A stretch of DNA of 5,186 nucleotides from Aquiluna sp. (GTDB lineage: Bacteria; Actinomycetota; Actinomycetes; Actinomycetales; Microbacteriaceae): assembly GCA_023260495.1 (NCBI GenBank), contig JALQVB010000065.1:1-5186 (forward strand), in the 5' to 3' direction. Of the stretch, positions 1 to 5,109 are shown piece after piece. Under the pieces are notes generated by a model that was given only the letters and a program-made list of their open reading frames with translations, did not search any database and had not been told where the DNA came from. Within the stretch, counting starts at the first letter, position 1; every line of letters begins with the position of its first letter. Both the position numbers and the translations under genes were made by a program.

Positions 1-323
1 TGAAGACCAGATACCCGTTCCTCGCCTCACATCCGCAGCAGCAGTTGGCAAAGCAGCAGATGAGCGAGGGTGGCAGCACGGTGTGTATCGACCTCGGTAG
101 TAAAGAAAAGGCCTTTGCGTTTCTAAATCGACTTGAGGTGATTGATATTTCGAACAACCTCGGTGACGCCAGGAGCCTCGCGACTCACCCAGCCACCACC
201 ACCCATGCGCGACTGACACCGGAGACTCGCAGTGCTATGGGTATCACCGATGGCACGCTAAGAATCTCGGTTGGACTTGAGCACATCGAGGATCTCAAGC
301 AGGACGTCGAACTAGCCCTCTAG
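1..323 (+). CDS. metZ: O-succinylhomoserine sulfhydrylase, C-terminal part (5' end outside the window)
   Basis: This is the C-terminal 106 residues of a Cys/Met-metabolism PLP-dependent enzyme, open from base 3 to the TAG at 321-323, with a second in-frame TAG directly after it. MetZ-type enzymes join O-succinylhomoserine and sulfide into homocysteine in the cytoplasm, the direct sulfhydrylation route to methionine. The fragment shows the family signatures in order: SHPQQQLAKQQM at the start, ISNNLGDARSL, the HPATTTH motif (fragment residues 62-68) and RISVGLE, whose Arg (fragment residue 87) binds the substrate carboxylate in this fold. ISNNLGDA followed by HPATTTH favours MetZ over the O-acetylhomoserine enzyme MetY, which usually reads NVGDAKTL and HPASTTH. 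The PLP lysine lies upstream of the window and is not seen. The TTG at 45 is an internal codon, not the start. The gene converges on the C-S lyase gene and overlaps it by 12 nt. Confidence 0.9.
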   Translation, partial: KTRYPFLASHPQQQLAKQQMSEGGSTVCIDLGSKEKAFAFLNRLEVIDISNNLGDARSLATHPATTTHARLTPETRSAMGITDGTLRISVGLEHIEDLKQDVELAL

Positions 324-1454
324 TAGCGCGGCGATTCGGTCCACTGCGGCCACAAGTCTCGCCTCGCTGGTTGCAACGTTGAACCGGACGTATTGACCGT
401 AGTCGCCGTTCGCGCTGTGGTCTTCACCGGGAACCAGTGCGACCTTGGCCTCTCCCAGGATCTTTGCGGCCGCGCGGTCTAGCTCGTAGCCGCTTAGGTC
501 AATCCAAGCCAGGTAGGTAGATTCCATGTCAAACAACTTGGCCTTTGGAAGCTTTGCCGCTACTTCGCTGCGGAGTAGCTCGAGGCGATCCTGAATGGTG
601 GCAACAGTCTCGTCGAGCCATGGCACGCAGTCGCTAAAGGCGCTGACCATCGAGAAGGCGCCGAGCAGCGACGCCCGCCAGTTCATTGCTTCGGGCAGCT
701 TTGCAAGCTTGCAGCGGACGGCATCGGACTGGGTGATCAGAAAACCTGCCTTGAGCCCCGCGGTGTTCCAGCTCTTGGAACTCGAGGTGATTGTGACCCC
801 AGTCTCCCTGGCGGCTTCGCTGACCGCGAGATAGGGAGTGAAGCTCCCCCAGGAAAGTGGTGCGTGAATCTCATCCGAAATAACCAACACGTCATATTTC
901 TTGGCCAGCTCTGCGAGCTGCTCAAGCTCTGCCCTGGAATGGATGGTGCCAACCGGATTTTGCGGCGAGCAAAAGAGCAAGATTTTCACCCCATCGGCAA
1001 ATCCTCGCTCGATTGCCTCTAGGTCTAGCTCCCAGCGGGAATCGGTGAGCGAAAGCGGGGCATCGTATGGCACCATGCCCACCTCTTCAATCCACTTGAA
1101 GAATGCCGAGTAAACCGGAGAGTTCACCATGACCCGCTCCCCTGGACCGGCTGCGGCTCTCAGAATCTCAACGGCCGCGATTCCAACGTCGGTGGCTAGC
1201 TTCATGCCACCGGTAGCAATTTCCCAGCCCCAGCGTTCTTTGGCAAAACCTGCGAACGCAGGCTCTAGCTCAGGCAGCGGCCCGAGATAGCCAAGGTCTG
1301 AATTGGCAACCATGCTACTGAGCACCTTCAGGATTGGCTCTGCTACGTCGAAGTCCATCTCAGCGACATGCATCGGGAGCACATCTTCTGGGAAACGTCG
1401 CCACTTCGAAGAGGAGCGTTGGGCAAAGTTGTTTAGAGCGTCCTGGTTGGCCAT
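312..1454 (-). CDS. MalY/PatB-family PLP-dependent C-S lyase (cystathionine beta-lyase type) or aminotransferase
   Basis: The 380-residue product is a fold-type I PLP enzyme of the MalY/PatB group, normal length. Family members cleave cystathionine or cysteine conjugates to a thiol, pyruvate and ammonia; annotation as a class I/II aminotransferase is common. Visible features are the N-terminal SSKWRRFPEDVLPMHVAEMDF block (residues 15-35) typical of MalY, SPVY at 112-115, SPQNPVG at 163-169 with PLP-contacting N166, SDEIH at 193-197 with D194 for the pyridine nitrogen, the Schiff-base lysine K227 in SSSKSWN, and R357 in YVRFN, the likely carboxylate-binding arginine. The ATG at 1454 is the only usable start because no ATG, GTG or TTG precedes it in frame as far back as I checked. 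Its AGGAG lies only 1 nt away, an unusually short spacing. It follows the LysE/ArgO-like gene by 20 nt on the same strand, so co-transcription is likely. Proximity to metZ supports cystathionine beta-lyase activity, but the substrate is inferred. Confidence 0.9.
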   Translation of the reverse strand: MANQDALNNFAQRSSSKWRRFPEDVLPMHVAEMDFDVAEPILKVLSSMVANSDLGYLGPLPELEPAFAGFAKERWGWEIATGGMKLATDVGIAAVEILRAAAGPGERVMVNSPVYSAFFKWIEEVGMVPYDAPLSLTDSRWELDLEAIERGFADGVKILLFCSPQNPVGTIHSRAELEQLAELAKKYDVLVISDEIHAPLSWGSFTPYLAVSEAARETGVTITSSSKSWNTAGLKAGFLITQSDAVRCKLAKLPEAMNWRASLLGAFSMVSAFSDCVPWLDETVATIQDRLELLRSEVAAKLPKAKLFDMESTYLAWIDLSGYELDRAAAKILGEAKVALVPGEDHSANGDYGQYVRFNVATSEARLVAAVDRIAALLEG

Positions 1455-1474
1455 GCTCCTGATTATGCCACCGA

Positions 1475-2074
1475 CTAGAAGCGGTAGGTGAGCAGCAGGA
1501 CTGCGATAGCGATCATTACCAAAGCAATGAAGGCGTCAAGATAGCGCCAGAACCGGGGGCTCTTCACATACCTACCCAGCTGGCGAGCGCCGAAACCCAG
1601 AGCGAAGAACCATACAAACGAACCCAGGGCCGCGCCTAGAACAAAAAGCCAAGGCGTCGCGAACTGGTTGGCAATCGAGCCGAGCAGCAAAACGGTGTCG
1701 ATGTAAACATGGGGGTTGAGGTAAGTGATTGCCAAGGTGGTCAAAACCACAGCCTTCAGCGACTCGGCGTTCTCAGATGACTCCTCCAAGACGCCTGGCT
1801 TCAATGACCTCCGGGCAGCCTGAACGGCAAACCACAAAAGGTATGCAGCACCGCCGTAACGGAAGAGTTCTATCAGCCATGGCAGCGAGCTAATCGCCAC
1901 GCCCAATCCCAAGACCCCCAGGCTGATAAGCAGTGCATCTGAAAAGGCGCAAATCAGAACGACCCAGAGAACGTGGGAGCGTCGCAATCCCTGACGCAGC
2001 ACGAAAGCGTTCTGCGCTCCAATGGCAATGATCAGCGAGAGGCCGGTGGAAAATCCAGCAAGAGCTGCAACCAA
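1475..2074 (-). CDS. LysE/ArgO-family basic amino-acid exporter
   Basis: The 199-residue integral membrane protein belongs to the LysE superfamily, which exports amino acids (lysine and arginine for the characterised LysE and ArgO) using the proton or membrane potential gradient. The N-terminal GLSLIIAIGAQNAFVLRQG (residues 11-29) and the central LNPHVYIDTVLLLGSIA (119-135) are the two conserved LysE/ArgO blocks; the second matches ArgO of E. coli closely. About six hydrophobic segments are visible, near 5-25, 36-60, 64-86, 108-132, 142-165 and 178-197, with a charged loop at 87-106. The start is TTG at 2074, preceded by GAGGGAG with a 5-nt gap; no ATG or GTG lies in frame before the upstream stop. 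An out-of-frame ATG at 2088 is not a start for this protein. No LysG/ArgP-type regulator is adjacent. The substrate could be an amino acid other than Lys or Arg; family assignment is firm. Confidence 0.92.
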   Translation of the reverse strand: MVAALAGFSTGLSLIIAIGAQNAFVLRQGLRRSHVLWVVLICAFSDALLISLGVLGLGVAISSLPWLIELFRYGGAAYLLWFAVQAARRSLKPGVLEESSENAESLKAVVLTTLAITYLNPHVYIDTVLLLGSIANQFATPWLFVLGAALGSFVWFFALGFGARQLGRYVKSPRFWRYLDAFIALVMIAIAVLLLTYRF

Positions 2075-2136
2075 ACTAACTCCCTCATTTGGATCACGAC
2101 AAGGTTAGTGTCTGGAATAGTTTTTGCCGCAGCGAG

Positions 2137-2148
2137 ATTTAGCTAAAT
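2137..2148. promoter_or_regulatory. Perfect 12-bp palindrome directly before the bcp start codon
   Basis: ATTTAGCTAAAT reads identically on both strands and ends on the base before the bcp ATG at 2149. It lies in the 74-nt gap between the divergent bcp and exporter genes. A possible -10 for bcp, TAGTTT at 2118-2123 (TANNNT pattern), would put the transcript start near 2130, so the palindrome would lie in the leader where a Shine-Dalgarno normally sits; no good one is visible there. It may be an operator, but AT-rich 12-mers can be self-complementary by chance and no second copy is seen in the window. Confidence 0.3.
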
Positions 2149-2610
2149 ATGAAACTTGAAGTTGGAACCAGCGCGCCGCAATTCACCCTGAAGAACCAAG
2201 ACGAGCAAGATGTCAGCCTGGCTGATTTGGCCGGCTCAAAGGTGATTGTCTACTTCTACCCCGCTGCCTCAACCCCCGGCTGCACCACTCAGGCATGCGA
2301 TTTCCGCGACAACATCAACTCGCTGAAGTCTGCCGGCTACACCGTGTTGGGAATTTCCCCCGACGCCCCCAGCAAACTAAAGAAGTTCAAGGACAAAGAG
2401 CAGCTCAACTTCGAGCTACTGAGCGATCCAGACAACAAGGTGCAGGAAGCCTATGGCGCCTATGGTGAGAAGAGCATGTATGGCAAGACCTACATGGGCA
2501 CCATTCGCTCCACCTTCGCAGTAGACGAGTCGGGCAACATCTCGCACGCCTTCTACAACGTCAAGGCAAAAGGTCACATCGAGATGCTACGAAAGGCGAT
2601 GGGAATCTAG
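2149..2610 (+). CDS. bcp: Thioredoxin-dependent thiol peroxidase, Bcp/PrxQ-type peroxiredoxin
   Basis: The 153-residue cytoplasmic protein is a full-length Bcp/PrxQ peroxiredoxin that reduces hydrogen peroxide and organic hydroperoxides with electrons from thioredoxin. The peroxidatic cysteine is C45 in the STPGCT motif, preceded by T42 and P38 of the PxxxT/SxxC signature. The resolving cysteine C50 is five residues later in the same helix, as expected for atypical 2-Cys Bcp. The catalytic arginine is R120 in GTIRSTFAVD. The N-terminal block GTSAPQFTLKNQDEQDVSL (residues 6-24) is characteristic. The ATG at 2149 is not preceded by a recognisable Shine-Dalgarno; instead a perfect 12-bp palindrome abuts it. 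It is the only complete + strand gene between two - strand blocks, and its TAG stop overlaps the stop of the RhtB-like gene by 4 nt. It is therefore probably transcribed alone. Confidence 0.96.
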   Translation: MKLEVGTSAPQFTLKNQDEQDVSLADLAGSKVIVYFYPAASTPGCTTQACDFRDNINSLKSAGYTVLGISPDAPSKLKKFKDKEQLNFELLSDPDNKVQEAYGAYGEKSMYGKTYMGTIRSTFAVDESGNISHAFYNVKAKGHIEMLRKAMGI

Positions 2611-3218
2611 CCCCTAAGCGGCAACAAAATTCCAATCGCCACAAAGACTCCCCCGAAAAACCGGTTGAAGTTCTTGCCGACCCTGGCAAGCCAGGGCCGA
2701 ATTCGGTCTGCCAGTGCCGCCACCAGCAGTTCATAGAGGAACTCAATCACTACAAAGGTGATCGCCATAATGGCAAACTGCAGTGCTAGGTCTGAATTTG
2801 GAGCGATGAACTGCGGCAAAAAGGCAACAAAAAACAAAATCCCCTTGGGGTTACTCACGGCAGAGAACAGCCCCGCCCGAAACAGCTGACTTCCACGCAC
2901 TGTGCCGACACCGAGGCTGCGTGAGACCGCCATGGAAGGCGAGCGCCAAACCTGGATACCCAGAAACACCAGATAGGCCCCGCCCACCCACTTCAAGATA
3001 ACCAGCAGACCTGCCGACGCGGCAAGCAACGCACCAATGCCAAACATTGACAGAGCTATCACGAGCGTGAATCCAAGCGACCCGCCCAAGATGGTGGCAA
3101 TGGTTCGCCTAGTTCCGTAAAGTGCCCCGTGGGTAAGGGCGAGCAAGCCGTTTGGGCCAGGCGTCAACGACAACCCGAGAGCGGCAGCCGAATAGATCAG
3201 CCAGGTGGTCAGCTCCAC
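2607..3218 (-). CDS. LysE/RhtB-family amino-acid exporter
   Basis: The 203-residue membrane protein is of the RhtB branch of the LysE superfamily, whose members export homoserine, threonine, leucine or related compounds. SLTPGPNGLLALTHG (residues 17-31) and SNPKGILFFVAFLPQFI (122-138) are the two diagnostic RhtB blocks. Hydrophobic segments lie near 5-27, 40-64, 67-90, 112-136, 145-170 and 186-200. The start is GTG at 3218, which shares its G with the TAG stop of the upstream dehydrogenase gene (a TAGTG junction); GGGG with a 5-nt gap serves as a weak Shine-Dalgarno. It is the last gene of a four-gene operon, which suggests its substrate relates to the oxoacid/hydroxyacid or amide chemistry of its partners. 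It is the second LysE-superfamily exporter in the window and is not a recent duplicate, since its signature motifs differ from those of the 1475-2074 protein. The exact substrate cannot be read. Confidence 0.92.
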   Translation of the reverse strand: MELTTWLIYSAAALGLSLTPGPNGLLALTHGALYGTRRTIATILGGSLGFTLVIALSMFGIGALLAASAGLLVILKWVGGAYLVFLGIQVWRSPSMAVSRSLGVGTVRGSQLFRAGLFSAVSNPKGILFFVAFLPQFIAPNSDLALQFAIMAITFVVIEFLYELLVAALADRIRPWLARVGKNFNRFFGGVFVAIGILLPLRG

Positions 3219-4147
3219 TAATACCCCAATTCAGGGTCTACGACACCTACCAGGTCCCGGCCCGCGAGCCAGGCCGAAACATTTTCGACTAGCCGCTGGG
3301 CAAACAGTCTGGTGACAATCGTCATCGTGTCGGCAGTGTGAGGGGTAATCAACAAGTTCTCCGTCCGCCACATCGGGTGATCCTCAGGCAACGGCTCCGG
3401 GTAGGTGACATCTGTTGCGCAACCGGCAAGCTCGCCAGCATTCAAAGCGGCCACTAAGTCTTCTTGGTTCACAACTTCGCCACGAGCCACGTTGACCAGG
3501 TAGGCATCGCTGCGCATTTTTGCAAATCTAGCTGCATCAAACAAGAATCGAGTCTCTTGGGTGAGTGCGCAGGCCAGCACGACGAATTTAGCTTCGGCGA
3601 GCACCTGGTCGAGCTGATCGAAGCCCACCACCTTGGAGTAGCGGGAATTCTCAAACGGCGCTTCGAGGCGCTTTCTAACCACCGTGACCTTGGTGCGCAT
3701 CGGCGCCAGCAGGTCAACAAGCTGCTGGGCAATTCCGCCACCACCAACAATCACCAAATTCTCGTCAAATAGCGAGTCGGCGTATTTTTTGCCCCACGAG
3801 GTTGCCCGCACTCGCTCTGGGATCTTTCGCCCCAAAGCCATGCACAACATCATGGCGTGCTCAGCCACCGGCTCAGAGTATGAGCGCTTGGCCGAGGTGA
3901 ACACAACATCTGGAAAAGCCGAGATGGTGGAGCTAAATGCGTCCACTCCAGCGAAGGGAAGCTGGACCCAGCGCAGCTGCGGATTCTCCTTCACGGCTTG
4001 CGCCAGCGCCGCCGGGGCAGCGTAGTCCGTCCAGACAAGCGCTGAAACATCACCTGACAATGCTCTTATTTCTCCCCCGGCCGACTCAATTGCTTGTGAG
4101 TAGGCCTCAAATTGCCTTGGCTCCAGGGCCACATAGTTATTCGCCAC
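3218..4147 (-). CDS. D-2-hydroxyacid dehydrogenase (NAD(P)-binding)
   Basis: The 309-residue cytoplasmic enzyme belongs to the D-isomer-specific 2-hydroxyacid dehydrogenase family, which interconverts 2-oxoacids and D-2-hydroxyacids with NAD(P)H. The first ~95 residues are the substrate-binding half, with the RWVQLPFAGVD block at 59-69. The Rossmann half follows, with VIVGGGGIA at 132-140 as the dinucleotide loop. Catalytic residues are visible: R222 in VARGEVV, E251 in YPEPLPEDHPMW and H270 in ITPHTAD. The dinucleotide loop reads GxGxxA, with A140 where many members have Gly. The start is GTG at 4147, inside the end of the DUF2087 gene (11-nt overlap), with GGCGGG 6 nt upstream; a second in-frame GTG, residue 6, is also possible. 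The stop overlaps the exporter start by 1 nt. Substrate (glyoxylate, hydroxypyruvate, branched-chain oxoacid) is not determinable from sequence. Confidence 0.93.
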   Translation of the reverse strand: MANNYVALEPRQFEAYSQAIESAGGEIRALSGDVSALVWTDYAAPAALAQAVKENPQLRWVQLPFAGVDAFSSTISAFPDVVFTSAKRSYSEPVAEHAMMLCMALGRKIPERVRATSWGKKYADSLFDENLVIVGGGGIAQQLVDLLAPMRTKVTVVRKRLEAPFENSRYSKVVGFDQLDQVLAEAKFVVLACALTQETRFLFDAARFAKMRSDAYLVNVARGEVVNQEDLVAALNAGELAGCATDVTYPEPLPEDHPMWRTENLLITPHTADTMTIVTRLFAQRLVENVSAWLAGRDLVGVVDPELGY

Positions 4148-4397
4148 CGAGCACCCGCCAATACATTGAGCCGTTCTTGGCCCTAGCGAGCTGCCCCAGT
4201 TCGATCATCATTCGGCGAAGTGAAATGTAGTCATCATGGAAGCCCATGAGCACCTCGTTTATCTCTTGCTCGGTATAGGACTGGCCGAAAGAAAATTCGT
4301 TGGCAATGTGCCTGGCGAGCTCAAGTTTTCTGGATGGTCGGGAAGGAATCTGGGCCAGCCTGCCGCTTCCGTCTAGCAATCTAGAAATCGCACTCAT
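4137..4397 (-). CDS. DUF2087 domain protein, small
   Basis: The 86-residue protein is essentially one DUF2087 domain. The recognisable pattern is a short LLDGSGRLAQIPSRPSRKLE lead (residues 7-26), then a helix with ANEFSFGQSYTEQEINEVL (32-50), the hallmark FHDDYISLRRMMIELGQLAR (53-72) and a terminal SMYWRV. The family has no established biochemical role; it looks like a small winged-helix-type fold, and in other proteins the domain is joined to DNA-binding regulators, so a regulatory role is conceivable but unproven. The ATG at 4397 forms an ATGA overlap with the stop of the isochorismatase-like gene and has a good Shine-Dalgarno, GGAGAGGG, 7 nt upstream. The last codons overlap the dehydrogenase gene by 11 nt. 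Its place inside a tightly coupled metabolic operon could mean it regulates the operon or modifies a partner. Confidence 0.88.
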   Translation of the reverse strand: MSAISRLLDGSGRLAQIPSRPSRKLELARHIANEFSFGQSYTEQEINEVLMGFHDDYISLRRMMIELGQLARAKNGSMYWRVLGGE

Positions 4398-4882
4398 CGC
4401 AAGGCCCTCTCCAGCTCGAGCTGCACTTCGTCTGAAATTTGCTGAGCTGACTTATCGTCCTGATCGTAAGTTCCGTGCAGCGACCGGTCGGCACTCACTC
4501 GAAAGCCAGCCGCCTTTGCTCCAAGCGCACTTGCACGTAGGCACATCTCTGACTGCAGGCCGATCAGTTCAAGCTCAAAAATCCCCTTCGCTCGCAATTC
4601 GGATGCCAGCATGGGGTTTGATTCAAAGACATTCTGGGTGGTCTTTCGCACAACCATCTCGTTTGCACCTACCCCCAGGGCAAGCTCCCAGTAAGGCAGG
4701 CCCGGAGCATCCAGTTCGCCGGCCGGCCCATCATTCTGAACCCAAATAACAGGGGTTGAATCCATGCGAGCTGCCAAAACTCGGTCGGCAATTCGAGATA
4801 GCAGCTGTGGCGCATCAGGCACTGGCCAGAGGCAAAAGAACATGCAAACCTGCACGTCGATTACAAGTAGAGCTTTACTCAT
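4394..4882 (-). CDS. Isochorismatase-family cysteine hydrolase
   Basis: The 162-residue protein belongs to the isochorismatase/nicotinamidase-like superfamily, cytoplasmic enzymes that hydrolyse amides, carbamoyl groups or enol ethers. The D-K-C triad is intact: D9 in LLVIDVQ, K80 in VVRKTTQNVF and C114 in LQSEMCLRASALGA, with the usual cis-peptide region just before the cysteine. It is compact for the family. The start is the ATG at 4882, directly before SKALLVIDVQ; the frame stays open to 4942 but that extension runs into the tRNA and adds residues unlike the family. No Shine-Dalgarno is visible between this ATG and the tRNA 3' end 25 nt upstream. C13 and C17 (CMFFC) follow the catalytic Asp motif, an unusual cysteine pair. 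The gene heads a four-gene overlapping operon. The substrate is unknown; isochorismate itself is unlikely because no siderophore or menaquinone genes are adjacent. Confidence 0.9.
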   Translation of the reverse strand: MSKALLVIDVQVCMFFCLWPVPDAPQLLSRIADRVLAARMDSTPVIWVQNDGPAGELDAPGLPYWELALGVGANEMVVRKTTQNVFESNPMLASELRAKGIFELELIGLQSEMCLRASALGAKAAGFRVSADRSLHGTYDQDDKSAQQISDEVQLELERALR

Positions 4883-4907
4883 ACTGAGATTCTGGCACTT
4901 AAATGAT

Positions 4908-5003
<96 letters not shown>

Positions 5004-5008
<5 letters not shown>

Positions 5009-5021
5009 TCGGCCTCTTTGG
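5004..5021. repeat. Imperfect 9-bp tandem repeat between tRNA-Lys and the second peroxiredoxin
   Basis: CCTCTTCGG is followed directly by CCTCTTTGG, one mismatch in nine. It lies upstream of the tRNA -10 element and shares its first bases with the inverted repeat there. It is short enough to be chance; no function is claimed. Confidence 0.4.
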
Positions 5022-5059
5022 GGCAACCACTATTTCTGAACGCCGTAGGCGAAACCATG

Positions 5060-5087
5060 TTGCGAGCGGGGCAAAACTGAATAGTCT
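5060..5087 (+). promoter_or_regulatory. Candidate promoter of the second peroxiredoxin gene
   Basis: TTGCGA at 5060-5065 matches the -35 consensus in 4 of 6 positions and is separated by 16 bp from TAGTCT at 5082-5087, which fits the loose actinobacterial TANNNT -10 pattern. Transcription would start near 5094, leaving a short leader with the Shine-Dalgarno. The -10 is weak. Confidence 0.35.
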
Positions 5088-5092
5088 GGTCT

Positions 5093-5107
5093 GTGGAAGG
5101 GGTCCAC
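5093..5107 (+). promoter_or_regulatory. Shine-Dalgarno displayed in a small hairpin loop
   Basis: GTGGA-AGGGG-TCCAC is a perfect 5-bp stem whose 5-nt loop is the purine core of the Shine-Dalgarno GGAAGGGG (5095-5102), 7 nt before the ATG at 5110. The ribosome-binding site is strong whether or not the hairpin forms; the stem ties up its first bases. Confidence 0.45.
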
Positions 5108-5109
5108 TT

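Noticed and set aside
369..385. A GGTT/AACC inverted repeat with CAACGTTG at its centre, as a metZ terminator.
   Set aside because: The pairing is asymmetric, no T-run follows, and the bases encode conserved VRFNVAT of the C-S lyase.
3464..4230. Three overlapping plus-strand open frames antisense to the dehydrogenase.
   Set aside because: The minus-strand frame has a complete set of catalytic motifs; the antisense frames have none.
4718..4728. GC-rich palindrome GCCGGCCGGC.
   Set aside because: It lies within coding sequence and reflects ordinary Gly/Pro/Ala codons.
4300..4749. A 149-codon plus-strand open frame antisense to the hydrolase.
   Set aside because: It is a shadow of the well-supported isochorismatase-like and DUF2087 genes, with no ribosome-binding site or family match.
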